NCBI GenBank assembly: GCA_964036665.1
Contig: OZ038527.1
Coordinates: 13,237,835-13,301,834 of the forward strand
Length of the DNA: 64,000 bases
Direction of reading: 5' to 3'
Source: Gordius sp. MW1
Taxonomy: Eukaryota; Nematomorpha; Gordioida; Gordea; Gordiidae
Positions 23,926 to 37,170 of this stretch are shown piece by piece (within the stretch, counting starts at the first letter, position 1; each line of letters opens with the position of its first letter). A program made the position numbers and the translations under genes. Below the pieces are notes generated by a model. The model searched no databases. It saw only the letters and a program-made list of their open reading frames with translations, and was not told where the DNA came from.

Positions 23926-26900
23926 GTATATTATTGAACAAAAAAGTTGAAAAAATTTTGAGGTCGAAAAAAATATTTTTTTTCATATTCTTTCGAAAGG
24001 GGGCTGAAAAATCTTTAAAAGTTCGTAAATATTCTTAGAATTATGTCCTTGTTAGGATCTCGATAAGAATTTTTGCACGGGGGGAAGTTTTAGATTGAGA
24101 GAAATTAAAATTTTCGTGTTGCTTTTAGATTGTTTCAATATCGCTTTTTAAGCGTGTCTCTAGTTTTTGTGAAACATGCTCTATGCGATCGTGATTTAAA
24201 GTTAATAATTTTTGATGAGTGATCAAAAAAATTTCTTTTCACGGAATTCATCTCTGATATCGAAAATTTTCATTAAAGGTATATGGTCAAACAAAAAAGT
24301 TGTAAAAATTTTGAGGTCGAAAAAAATATTTTTTTTCATATTCTTTCGGGGGGCTGAAAAAATCTTTAAAAGTTAGTAAATATTCTTAGCATTATGTCCT
24401 TGTTATGATCTCGATAAGAATTTTTGCACGGGGGGAAGTTTTAGATTGAGAGAAATTAAAATTTTCGTGTTGCGTTTAGATTGTTTCAATACCGCTTTTT
24501 AAGCGTGTCTCTAGTTTTTGTGAAACAAGCTCTATGCGATCGTGATTTAAAGTTAATAATTTTTGATGAATGATCAAAAAAAATTTTTTTCACGGCATTC
24601 ACCTCTGATATCGAAAATTTTCATGAGGGGTATAAGGTTGAACAAAAAAGTTGAAAAAATTTTGAGGTCTAAAAAAATATTTTTTTTCATATTCTTTCGA
24701 AAGGGGGCTGAAAAAATCTTTAAAAGTTAGTAAATATTCATAGAATTATGTCCTTGTTAGGATCTCGATAAGAATTTTTGCACGGGGGGAAGTTTTAGAT
24801 TGAGAGAAATTAAAATTTTCGTGTTGCCTTTAGATTGTTCGCTTTTTAAGCGTGTCTCTACTTTTTGTGAAACAAGCTCTATGCGATCGTGATTTAAAGT
24901 TAATAATTTCTGATGAATGATCAAAAAAAATTTTTCACGGAATTTATATCTGATATTGAAATTTTCATGAGGGGTATATGGTCAAACAAAAAAAGTTGAA
25001 AAAATTTTGAGGTCGAAAAAAATATTTTTTTTCATATTCTTTCAAAAGGGGGCTGAAAAAATCTTTAAAAGTTAGTAAGTATTCTTAGCATTATGTCCTT
25101 GTTAGGATCTCGATAAGAATTTTTGCACGGGGGGAAGTTTTAGATTGAGAGAAATTAAAATTTTCGTGTTGCGTTTAGATTGTTTCAATATCGCTTTTTA
25201 AGCGTGTCTCTAGTTTTTGTGAAACAAGCTCTATGCGATAGTGATTTAAAGTTAATAATTTTTGATGAATGATCAAAAAAAAATTTTTCAACGGAATTCA
25301 CCTCTAATATCGAAAATTTTCATGAGGGGTATATGGTTGAACAAAAAAGTTGAAAAAATTTTAAGGTCGAAAAAAATATTTTTTTCCATATTCTTTCGAA
25401 AGGGGGCTGAAAAAATCTTTAAAAGTTAGTAAATATTCTTGGCAATTATGTCCTTGTTAGGATCTCGTTAAGAATTTTTGCAAGGGGGGAAGTTTTAGAT
25501 TGAGAGAAATTAAAATTTTCGTGTTGCTTTTAGATTGTTTCAATATCGCTTTTTAAGCGTGTCTCTAGTTTTTGTGAAACAAGCTCTATGCGATCGTGAT
25601 TTAAAGTTAATAATTTTTGATGAGTGATCAATACTTTTTTTTTTCACGGAATTCATCTCTGATATCGAAAATTTTCATGAGGGCTATATGGTCAAACAAA
25701 AAAGTTGAAAAAAATTTGAGGTCGAAAAAAATATTTTTTTTCATATTCTTTCGAAATGGCTGAAAAAATCTTTAGAAGTTAGTAAATATTCTTGGCATTA
25801 TGTCCTTGTTAGGATCTCGTTAAGAATTTTTGCACGGGGGGAAGTTTTAGATTGAGAGAAATTAAAATTTGTCGTGTTGCTTTTAGATTGTTTCAATATC
25901 GCTTTTTAAGCGTGTCTAGTTTTTGTGAAACAAGCTCTATGCGATCGTGATTTAAAGTTAATAATTTTTGATGAGTGATCAAAAAAATTTTTTTTCACTG
26001 AATTCACCTCTGATATCGAAAATTTTCATGAGGGGTATATGGTCAAACAAAAAAAGTTGAAAAAACTTTGAGGTCGAAAAAAATATTTTTTTTCATATTC
26101 TTTCGAAAGGGGGCTGAAAAAATCTTTAAAAGTTAGTAAATATTCTTAGCATTATTTCCTTGTTAGGATCTCGATAAGAATTTTTGCACGGGGGGAAGTT
26201 TTAGATTGAAAGAAATTAAAATTTTCGTGTTGCGTTTAGATTGTTTCAATATCGCTTTTTAAGCGTGTCTCTGTTTTTGTGAAACAAGCTCTATGCGATC
26301 GTGATTTAAAGTTATTAATTTTTGATGAATAATCAAAAAAAAATTTTTTTCACGGAATTCACTTCTGATATCGAAAATATTCATGAGGGGTATATGGTCA
26401 TACAAAAAGTTGAAAAAATTTTGAGGTCGAAAAAAATATTTTTTTTCATATTCTTTCGAAAGGGGGCTGAAAAAATCTTTAAAAGTTAGTAAATATTCAT
26501 AGAATTATGTCCTTGTTAATATCTCGATAAGAATTTTTGCACGGGGGGAAGTTTTAGATTGAGAGTAATTAAAATTTTCGTTTTGCGTTTAGATTGTTCT
26601 AGTTTTTGTGAAACAAGCTCTATGCGATCGTGATTTAAAGTTAATAATTTTTGATGAGTGATCATAAAAAATTTTATTAACGGAATTTACCTCTGATATC
26701 GAAAATTTTCATGAGGGGTATATGATCGAACAAAAAAGTTGGAAAAATCTTGAGGTCGAAAAAAATATTTTTTTCATATTCTTTCGAAAGGGGACTGAAA
26801 AAACCTTTAAAAGTTAATAAATATTCTTAGAATTATGTCCTTGTTAGGATCTCGATAAGAATTTTTGCAAGGGGGAAGTTTTAGATTGAGAAAAATTAAA

Positions 26901-28693
26901 ATTTTCGTGTTGCGTTTAGATTGTTTCAATATCGCTTTTTAAGCGTTTCTCTAGTTTTTGTGAAACAAGCTCTATGCGATCGTGATTTAAAGTTAATAAT
27001 TTTTGATGAATAATCAAAAAAAAATTTTTTCACGGCATTCACCTCTGATATCGAAAATTTCCATGAGGGGTATAAGGTTGAACAAAAAAGTTGAAAAAAT
27101 TTTGAGGTCTAAAAAAATATTTTTTTTCATATTCTTTCGAAAGGGGGCTGAAAAAATCTTTAAAAGTTAGTAAATATTCATAGAATTATGTCCTTGTTAA
27201 TAATATCTCGATAAGAATTTTTGCACGGGGGGAAGTTTTAGATTGAGAGTAATTAAAATTTTCGTTTTGCGTTTAGATTGTTCTAGTTTTTGTGAAACAA
27301 GCTATATGCGATCGTGATTTAAAGTTAATAATTTTTGATGAGTGATCAAAAAAAATTTTATTAACGGAATTCACCTCTGATATCGAAAATTTTCATGAGG
27401 GGTATATGATCAAACAAACAAGTTGGAAAAATCTTGAGGTCGAAAAAAATATTTTTTTCATATTCTTTCGAAAGGGGACTGAAAAAATCTTTAAAAGTTA
27501 ATAAATATTCTTAGAATTATGTCCTTGTTAGGATCTCGATAAGAATTTTTGCACGGGGGGAAGTTTTAGATTGAGAGAAATTAAAATTTTCGTGTTGCGT
27601 TTCGATTGTTCTAGTTTTTGTGAAACAAAATCTTTAAAAGTTAGTAAATATTCTTGGCAATTATGTCCTTGTTAGGATCTCGTTAAGAATTTTTGCACGG
27701 GGGGAAGTTTTAGATTGAGAGAAATTAAAATTTTCGTGTTGCTTTTAGATTGTCTCAATATCGCTTTTTAAGCGTGTCTCTAGTTTTTGTGAAACAAGCT
27801 CTATGCGATCGTGATTTAAAGTTAATAATTTTTGATGAGTGATCAATAATTTTTTTTTTTACGGAATTCATCTCTGATATCGAAAATTTTCATGAGGGGC
27901 ATATGGTCAAACAAAAAAGTTGAAAAAAATTTGAGGTCGAAAAAAATATTTTTTTTCATATTCTTTCGAAATGGCTGAAAAAATCTTTAGAAGTTAGTAA
28001 ATATTCTTGGCATTATGTCCTTGTTAGGATCTCGTTAAGAATTTTTGCACGGGGTGAAGTTTTAGATTGAGAGAAATTAAAATTTTCGTGTTGCTTTTAG
28101 ATTGTTTCAATATCGCTTTTTAAGCGTGTCTAGTTTTTGTGAAACAAGCTCTATGCGATCGTGATTTAAAGTTAATAATTTTTGATGAGTGATCAAAAAA
28201 AAATTTTTTCACGGAATTCACCTCTGATATCGAAAATTTTCATGAGGGGTATATGGTCAAACAAAAAAAGTTGAAAAAACTTTGAGGTCGAAAAAAATAT
28301 TTTTTTTCATATTCTTTCGAAAGGGGGCTGAAAAAATCTTTAAAAGTTAGTAAATATTCTTAGCATTATTTCCTTGTTAATATCTCGATAAGAATTTTTG
28401 CACGGGGGGAAGTTTTAGATTGAGAGTAATTAAAATTTTCGTTTTGCGTTTAGATTGTTCTAGTTTTTGTGAAAGCTCTATGCGATCGTGATTTAAAGTT
28501 AATAATTTTTGATGAGTGATCAAAAAAAATTTTTTCACGGAAGTCACCTCTGATATCGAAAATTTTCATGAGGGGTATATGATCAAACAAAAAAGTTGGA
28601 AAAATCTTGAGGTCGAAAAAAATATTTTTTTCATATTCTTTCGAAAGGGGACTGAAAAAACCTTTAAAAGTTAATAAATATTCTTAGAATTAT
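23926..28693 (+). repeat. Family A zone with mosaic of earlier block types
   Basis: Anchors 24045, 24396, 24750, 25095, 25450, 25802, 26156, 26509, 26837, 27190, 27521, 27665, 28017 and 28370. Block Y-like monomers (TTTCGAAATGGCTG, TTTAGAAGTTAG) occur at 25,750 and 27,968. At 24,349 the palindrome is broken (TTTCGGGGGG). At 27,200 there is a TAA insertion (GTTAATAATATCTCG). No gene is seen. Confidence 0.8.
27521..27664 (+). repeat. Severely truncated family A monomer (144 bp)
   Basis: The anchors at 27521 and 27665 are only 144 bp apart. At about 27,625-27,630, GTGAAACAA (normally followed by GCTCTATG) runs directly into AATCTTTAAAAG, near the monomer's other end. About 180-200 bp are missing. 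The break lies in short A-runs, consistent with microhomology-mediated deletion. Confidence 0.9.
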
Positions 28694-31450
28694 GTCCTTG
28701 TTAGGATCTCGATAAGAATTTTTGCAAGGGGGATGTTTTAGATTGAGAGAAATTAAAATTTTCGTGTTGCGTTTAGATTGTTTCAATATCGCTTTTTAAG
28801 CGTTTCTCTAGTTTTTGTGAAACAAGCTCTATGCGATCGTGATTTAAAGTTAATAATTTTTGATGAATGATCAAAAAAAATTTTTTTCATGGCATTCACC
28901 TCTGATATCGAAAATTTCCATGAGGGGTATAAGGTTGAACAAAAAAGTTGAAAAAATTTTTAGGTCTAAAAAAATATTTTTTTTCATATTCTTTCGAAAG
29001 GGGGCTGAAAAAATCTTTAAAAGTTAGTAAATATTCATAGAATTATGTCCTTGTTAATATCTCGATAAGAATTTTTGCACGGGGGGAAGTTTTAGATTGA
29101 GAGTAATTAAAATTTTCGTTTTGCGTTTAGATTGTTCTAGTTTTTGTGAAACAAGCTCTATGCGATCGTGATTTAAAGTTAATAATTTTTGATGAGTGAT
29201 CAAAAAAAATTTTATTAACGGAATTCACCTCTGATATCGAAAATTTTCATGAGAGGTATATGATCAAACAAACAAGTTGGAAAAATCTTGAGGTCGAAAA
29301 AAATATTTTTTTCTTATTCTTTCGAAAGGGGACTGAAAAAATCTTTAAAAGTTAATAAATATTCTTAGAATTATGTCCTTGTTAGGATCTCGATAAGAAT
29401 TTTTGCACGGGGGGAAGTTTTAGATTGAGAGAAATTAAAATTTTCGTGTTGGGTTTCGATTGTTCTAGTTTTTGTGAAACAAGCTCTATGCGATCGTGAT
29501 TTAAAGTTAATAATTTTTTATGAGTGATCAAAAAAAATTTATTAACGGAATTCACCTCTGATATCGAAAATTTTCATGAGGGGTATATGATCAAACAAAA
29601 AAGTTGAAAAAATTTTGAGGTCGAAAAAAATATTTTTTTCATATTCTTTCGAAAGGGGGCTGAAAAAATCTTTAAAAGTTAGTAAATATTCTTAGAATTA
29701 TGTCCTTGTTAGGATCTCGATAAGAATTTTTTCACGGGGGAAATTTTAGATTGAGAGAAATTAAAATTTTCGTGTTGCGTTAAGATTGTTTCAATATCGC
29801 TTTTTAAGCGTGCCTCTAGTTTTTGTGAACAAGCTCTTTGCGATCGTGATTTAAAGTTAATAATTTTTGATGAGTGATCAAAAAAAAATTTTCACGGAAT
29901 TCATCTCTGATATCGAAAATTTTCACGACGGGTATATGGTCAAACAAAAAAGTTGAAAAAATTTTGAGGTCAAAAAAAATATTTTTTTTTCATATTCTTT
30001 CAAAAGGAGGCTGAAAAAATCTTTAAAAGTTAGTAAATATTCTTAGAATTATGTCCATGTTAGGATCTCGTTAAGAATTTTTGCACGGGGGTAAGTTTTA
30101 GATTGAGAGAAATTAAAATATTCGTATTGCGTTTAGATTGTTTCAATATCACTTTTTAAGCGTGTCTCTAGTTTTTGTGAAACAAGCTCTATGCGATCGT
30201 GATTTAAAGTTATTAATTTTTGATGAATAATCAAAAAAAAAATTTTTCACGGAATTCACTTCTGATATCGAAAATATTCATGAGGGGTATATGGTCATAC
30301 AAAAAGTTGAAAAAATTTTGAGGTCGAAAAAAATATTTTTTTTCATATTCTTTCGAAAGGGGGCTGAAAAAATCTTTAAAAGTTAGTAAATATTCTTAGC
30401 ATTATGTCCTTGTTAGGATCTCGATAAGAATTTTTTCACGGGGGAAATTTTAGATTGAGAGAAATTAAAATTTTCGTGTTGCGTTAAGATTGTTTCAATA
30501 TCGCTTTTTAAGCGTGCCTCTAGTTTTTGTGAACAAACTCTTTGCGATCGTGATTTAAAGTTAATAATTTATGATGAGTGATCAAAAAAAATTTATTAAC
30601 GGAATTCACCTCTGATATCGAAAATTTTCATGAGGGGTATATGATCAAACAAAAAAGTTGAAAAAATCTTGAGGTCGAAAAAAATATTTTTTTCATATTC
30701 TTTCGAAAGGGGGTTGAAAAAATCTTTAAAAGTTAGTAAATATTCATAGAATTATGTCCTTGTTAGGATCTCGATAAGAATTTTTGCACGGGGGGAAGTT
30801 TTAGGTTGAGAGAAATAAAAATTTTCGTATTGCGTTTAGATTGTAATATCACTTTTTAAGCGTGTCTCTAGTTTTTGTGAAACAAGCTCTATGGGATCGT
30901 GATTTAAAGTTGATAATTTTTGATGAGTGATCAAAAAAAATTTATTAACGGAATTCACCTCTGATATCGAAAATTTTCATGAGGGGTATATGATCAAACA
31001 AAAAAGTTGAAAAAATCTTGAGGTCGAAAAAAATATTTTTTTCTTATTCTTTCGAAAGGGGACTGAAAAAATCTTTAAAAGTTAATAAATATTCTTAGAA
31101 TTATGTCCTTGTTAGGATCTCGATAAGAATTTTTGCACGGGGGGAAGTTTTAGATTGAGAGAAATTAAAATTTTCGTGTTGGGTTTCGATTGTTCTAGTT
31201 TTTGTGAAACAAGCTCTATGCGATCGTGATTTAAAGTTAATAATTTTTTATGAGTGATCAAAAAAAATTTATTAACGGAATTCACCTCTGATATCGAAAA
31301 TTTTCATGAGGGGTATATGATCAAACAAAAAAGTTGAAAAAATTTTGAGGTCGAAAAAAATATTTTTTTCATATTCTTTCGAAAGGGGGCTGAAAAAATC
31401 TTTAAAAGTTAGTAAATATTCTTAGAATTATGTCCTTGTTAGGATCTCGA
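28694..31450 (+). repeat. Family A zone related to 13.2-15 kb, with internal repeat
   Basis: Anchors 28694, 29047, 29375, 29702, 30053, 30406, 30756, 31105 and 31432. Monomers 28694, 29047, 29702, 30053 and 30406 match 13222, 13575, 13902, 14251 and 14604 by private variants (GCGTTTCTCTAG, AAAATATTCGTATTGCG, GTGAACAA). The part 29,300-29,750 recurs at about 31,035-31,470, with TTTCTTATTCTTTCG, GTTGGGTTTCG and TTTTTTATGAGTG in both. No gene is seen. Confidence 0.8.
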
Positions 31451-31499
31451 TAAGAATTTTTTCACGGGGGAAATTTTAGATTGAGAGAAATTAAAATTT

Positions 31500-32950
31500 T
31501 CGTGTTGCGTTTAGATTGTTTCAATATCGCTTTTTAAGCGTGTCTCTAGTTTTTATGAAACAAGCTCTATGCGATCGTGATTTAAAGTTAATAATTTTTG
31601 ATGAGTGATCAAAAAAATTTTTTTTCACGGAATTCACCTCTGATATCGAAAATTTTCATAAGGGGTATATGGTTGAACAAAAAAGTTAAAAAAATTTTGA
31701 GGTCAAAAAAAATTTTTTTTTCATATTCTTTTGAAAGGGGACTGAAAAAATCTTTAAAAGTTAATATATATTCTTAGAATTATGTCCTTGTTATCTCGAT
31801 AAGAATTTTTGCAAGGGGGAAGTTTTAGATTGAGAGAAATTAAAATTTTCGTGTTGCGTTTAGATTGTTTCAATATCGCTTTTTAAGCGTGTCTCTAGTT
31901 TTTGTGAAACAAGCTCTATGCGATCGTGATTTAAAGTTAATAATTTTTGATGAGTGATCAAAAAAATTTTTCTCACGGAATTCATCTCTGATATCGAAAA
32001 TTTTCACGAGGGGTATATGGTCAAACAAAAAAGTTGAAAAATTTTTGAGGTCGAAAAATATATTTTTTTTCATATTCTTTCGAAAGGGGGTTGAAAAAAT
32101 CTTTAAAAGTTAGTAAATATTCTTAGCATTATGTCCTTGTTAGGATCTCGATAAGAATTTTTGCAGGGGGGGAAGTTTTAGATTGAGGGAAATTAAAATT
32201 TTCGTGTTGCGTTTAGATTGTTTCAATATCGCTTTTTAAGCGTGTCTCTAGTTTTTGTGAAACAAGCTCTATGCGATCGTGATTTAAAGTTAATAATTTT
32301 TGATGAGTGATCAAAAAAATTTTTTTCACGGAATTCATCTCTGATATCGAAAATTTTCACGAGGGGTATATGGTCAAACAAAAAAGTTGAAAAAATTTGA
32401 GGTCGAAAAACATATTTTTTTTCATATTCTTTCGAAAGGGGGCTGAAAAAATCTTTAAAAGTTAGTAAATATTCATAGAATTATGTCCTTGTTAGGATCT
32501 CGATAAGAATTTTTGCACGGGGGGAAGTTTTAGGTTGAGAGAAATAAAAATTTTCGTATTGCGTTTAGATTGTAATATCACTTTTTAAGCGTGTCTCTAG
32601 TTTTTGTGAAACAAGCTCTATGGGATCGTGATTTAAAGTTGATAATTTTTGATGAGTGATCAAAAAAAAATTTTTTCACGGAATTCACCTCTGATATCGA
32701 AAATTTTCATGAGGGGTATATGTTCAAACAAAAAAGTTGAAAAAATCTTGAGGTCGAAAATTTTTTTTTTTTCATATTCTTTCGAAAGGGGGCTGAAAAA
32801 ATCTTCAAAAGTTAGTAAATATTCTTAGCATTATGTCCTTGTTAGGATCTCGATAAGAATTTTTGCACGGGGGGAAGTTTTAGATTAAGAGAAATTAAAA
32901 TTTTCGTTTTGCGTTTAGATTGTTTCAATATCGCTTTTTAAGCGTGTCTC
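31500..32950 (+). repeat. Family A block Z left part, copy 1
   Basis: Anchors 31784, 32133, 32485 and 32835. Marker variants: GTTATCTCGATAAG with no GGA (31,794), TTAATATATATTC, TTTTTGAGGTCGAAAAATAT and GCAGGGGGGGAAG. The series recurs at 37,790-39,300 (anchors 38075, 38425, 38777, 39125), offset about 6,291-6,292 bp. Parts also appear near 36,900-37,400. Confidence 0.82.
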
Positions 32951-35060
32951 TAGTTTTTGTGAAACAAGCTCTATGCGATCGTGATTTAAAGTTAATAATT
33001 TTTGATGAGTCTTTAAAAAAATTTTTTTTCACTGAATTCACCTCTGATATCGAAAATTTTGATGAGGGATATATTTTCAAACAAAAAAGTTGAAAAAATT
33101 TTGAGGTCGAAAAAAATATTTTTTTTCATATTCTTTCGAAAGGGGGCTGAAAAAATCTTTAAAAGTTAGTAAATTTTCTTGGCATTATGTCCTTGGAAGG
33201 ATCTCGTTAAGAATTTTTGCACGGGGGGAAGTTTTAGATTGAGAGAAATTAAAATTTTCGTGTTGCGTTTAGATTGTTTCAATATCGCTTTTTAAGCGTG
33301 TCTCTAGTTTTTATGAAACAAGCTCTATGCGATCGTGATTTAAAGTTAATAATTTTTGATGAGTGATCAAAAAAATTTTTTTTCACGGAATTCACCTCTG
33401 ATATCGAAAATTTTCATAAGGGGTATATGGTTGAACAAAAAAGTTGAAAAAATTTTGAGGTAAAAAAAAAATATTTTTTTTCATATTCTTTTGAAAGGGG
33501 ACTGAAAAAATCTTTAAAAGTTAATAAATATACTTAGAATTATGTCCTTGTTAGGGTCTCGATAAGAATTTTTGCAAGGGGGGAAGTTTTAGATTGAGAG
33601 AAATTAAAATTTTCGTGTTGCGTTTAGATTGTTTCAATATCGCTTTTTTCTCTAGTTTTTGTGAAACAAGCTCTATGCGATCGGGATTTAAAGTTAATAA
33701 TTTTTGATAAGTGATCAAAAAATTTTTTTTCACGGAATTCATCTCTGATATCGAAAATTTTCATGAGGGGTATATGGTCAAACAAAAAAGTTGAAAAAAT
33801 TTTGAGGTAAAAAAAATATTTTTTTTTTTATATTCTTTCGAAAGGGGGCTGAAAAAATCTTTAAAAGTTAGTAAATATTCTTAGAATTATGTCCTTGTTA
33901 GGATCTCGATAAGAATTTTTGCACGGGAGGAAGTTTTATATTAAGAGAAATTAAAATTTTCGTGTTGCGTTTCGATTGTTTTAATATCGCTTTTTAAGCG
34001 TGTCTCTAGTTTTTATGAAACAAGCTCTATGCGATCGTGATTTAAAGTTAATAATTTTTGATGAATGATCAAAAAAATTTTTATTCACGGCATTCACCTC
34101 TGATATCGAAAATTTTCATGAGGGCTATAAGGTTGAACAAAAAAGTTGAAAAAATTTTGAGGTGTAAAAAAATATTTTTTTTTCATATTCTTTCGAAAGG
34201 GGGCTGAAAAAATCTTTAAAAGTTATTAAATATTCTTAGAATTATGTCCTTGTTAGTATCTCGATAAGAATTTTTGCACGGGGGGAAGTTTTAGATTGAG
34301 AGTAATTAAAATTTTCGTTTTGCGTTTAGATTGTTCTAGTTTTTGTGAAACAAGCTCTATGCGATCGTGATTTAAAGTTAATAATTTTTGATGAGTGATC
34401 AAAAAAAATTTTATTAACGGAATTCACCTCTGATATCGAAAATTTTCATAGGGGTATATGATCGAACAAAAAAGTTGGAAAAACCTTGAGGTCGAAAAAA
34501 ATATTTTTTTCATATTCTTTCGAAAGGGGACTGAAAAAACCTTTAAAAGTTAATAAATATTCTTAGAATTATGTCCTTGTTAGGATCTCGATAAGAATTT
34601 TTGCAAGGGGGAAGTTTTAGATTGAGAGAAATTAAAATTTTCGTGTTGCGTTTAGATTGTTTCAATATCGCTTTTTAAGCGTGTCTCTAGTTTTTATGAA
34701 ACAAGCTCTATGCGATCGTGATTTAAAGTTAATAATTTTTGATGAGTGATCAAAAAAATTTTTTTTCACGGAATTCACCTCTGATATCGAAAATTTTCAT
34801 AAGGGGTATATGGTTGAACAAAAAAGTTAAAAAAATTTTGAGGTCATAAAAAAATTTTTTTTCATATTCTTTTGAAAGGGGACTGAAAAAATCTTTAAAA
34901 GTTAATATATATTCTTAGAATTATGTCCTTGTTATCTCGATAAGAATTTTTGCAAGGGGGGAAGTTTTAGATTGAGAGAAATTAAAATTTTCGTGTTGCG
35001 TTTAGATTGTTTCAATATCGCTTTTTAAGCGTGTCTCTAGTTTTTGTGAAACAAGCTCTA
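32951..35060 (+). repeat. Six-monomer block of 2,087 bp, copy 1
   Basis: Anchors 33189, 33544, 33891, 34246, 34573 and 34925 are repeated at +2,087 bp by 35276, 35631, 35978, 36333, 36660 and 37012. Private variants include GTCCTTGGAAGG, AATATACTTAG, GTTAGGGTCTCG, a 7-bp deletion near 33,645 (CGCTTTTTTCTCTAG), TTTATATTAAGAG, GAGGGCTATAAGG and TTTTCATAGGGG. The left edge lies between 32,908 (CGTTTTGCG against CGTGTTGCG) and about 33,008, so the start is approximate. Confidence 0.87.
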
Positions 35061-37170
35061 TGCGATCGTGATTTAAAGTTAATAATTTTTGATGAGTCTT
35101 TAAAAAAATTTTTTTTCACTGAATTCACCTCTGATATCGAAAATTTTGATGAGGGATATATTTTCAAACAAAAAAGTTGAAAAAATTTTGAGGTCGAAAA
35201 AAATATTTTTTTTCATATTCTTTCGAAAGGGGGCTGAAAAAATCTTTAAAAGTTAGTAAATTTTCTTGGCATTATGTCCTTGGAAGGATCTCGTTAAGAA
35301 TTTTTGCACGGGGGGAAGTTTTAGATTGAGAGAAATTAAAATTTTCGTGTTGCGTTTAGATTGTTTCAATATCGCTTTTTAAGCGTGTCTCTAGTTTTTA
35401 TGAAACAAGCTCTATGCGATCGTGATTTAAAGTTAATAATTTTTGATGAGTGATCAAAAAAATTTTTTTTCACGGAATTCACCTCTGATATCGAAAATTT
35501 TCATAAGGGGTATATGGTTGAACAAAAAAGTTGAAAAAATTTTGAGGTAAAAAAAAAATATTTTTTTTCATATTCTTTTGAAAGGGGACTGAAAAAATCT
35601 TTAAAAGTTAATAAATATACTTAGAATTATGTCCTTGTTAGGGTCTCGATAAGAATTTTTGCAAGGGGGGAAGTTTTAGATTGAGAGAAATTAAAATTTT
35701 CGTGTTGCGTTTAGATTGTTTCAATATCGCTTTTTTCTCTAGTTTTTGTGAAACAAGCTCTATGCGATCGGGATTTAAAGTTAATAATTTTTGATAAGTG
35801 ATCAAAAAATTTTTTTTCACGGAATTCATCTCTGATATCGAAAATTTTCATGAGGGGTATATGGTCAAACAAAAAAGTTGAAAAAATTTTGAGGTAAAAA
35901 AAATATTTTTTTTTTTATATTCTTTCGAAAGGGGGCTGAAAAAATCTTTAAAAGTTAGTAAATATTCTTAGAATTATGTCCTTGTTAGGATCTCGATAAG
36001 AATTTTTGCACGGGAGGAAGTTTTATATTAAGAGAAATTAAAATTTTCGTGTTGCGTTTCGATTGTTTTAATATCGCTTTTTAAGCGTGTCTCTAGTTTT
36101 TATGAAACAAGCTCTATGCGATCGTGATTTAAAGTTAATAATTTTTGATGAATGATCAAAAAAATTTTTATTCACGGCATTCACCTCTGATATCGAAAAT
36201 TTTCATGAGGGCTATAAGGTTGAACAAAAAAGTTGAAAAAATTTTGAGGTGTAAAAAAATATTTTTTTTTCATATTCTTTCGAAAGGGGGCTGAAAAAAT
36301 CTTTAAAAGTTATTAAATATTCTTAGAATTATGTCCTTGTTAGTATCTCGATAAGAATTTTTGCACGGGGGGAAGTTTTAGATTGAGAGTAATTAAAATT
36401 TTCGTTTTGCGTTTAGATTGTTCTAGTTTTTGTGAAACAAGCTCTATGCGATCGTGATTTAAAGTTAATAATTTTTGATGAGTGATCAAAAAAAATTTTA
36501 TTAACGGAATTCACCTCTGATATCGAAAATTTTCATAGGGGTATATGATCGAACAAAAAAGTTGGAAAAACCTTGAGGTCGAAAAAAATATTTTTTTCAT
36601 ATTCTTTCGAAAGGGGACTGAAAAAACCTTTAAAAGTTAATAAATATTCTTAGAATTATGTCCTTGTTAGGATCTCGATAAGAATTTTTGCAAGGGGGAA
36701 GTTTTAGATTGAGAGAAATTAAAATTTTCGTGTTGCGTTTAGATTGTTTCAATATCGCTTTTTAAGCGTGTCTCTAGTTTTTATGAAACAAGCTCTATGC
36801 GATCGTGATTTAAAGTTAATAATTTTTGATGAGTGATCAAAAAAATTTTTTTTCACGGAATTCACCTCTGATATCGAAAATTTTCATAAGGGGTATATGG
36901 TTGAACAAAAAAGTTAAAAAAATTTTGAGGTCATAAAAAAATTTTTTTTCATATACTTTTGAAAGGGGACTGAAAAAATCTTTAAAAGTTAATATATATT
37001 TTTAGAATTATGTCCTTGTTATCTCGATAAGAATTTTTGCAAGGGGGGAAGTTTTAGATTGAGAGAAATTAAAATTTTCGTGTTGCGTTTAGATTGTTTC
37101 AATATCGCTTTTTAAGCGTGTCTCTAGTTTTTGTGAAACAAGCTCTATGCGATCGTGATTTAAAGTTAAT
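35061..37170 (+). repeat. Six-monomer block of 2,087 bp, copy 2
   Basis: Tandem copy of the preceding block with the same private variants, including the 7-bp deletion near 35,732. It ends near 37,170, where GAGTGATCAAAA replaces the GAGTCTTTAAAA expected from the block start. Anchor spacing matches copy 1 exactly at all six anchors. Confidence 0.87.
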
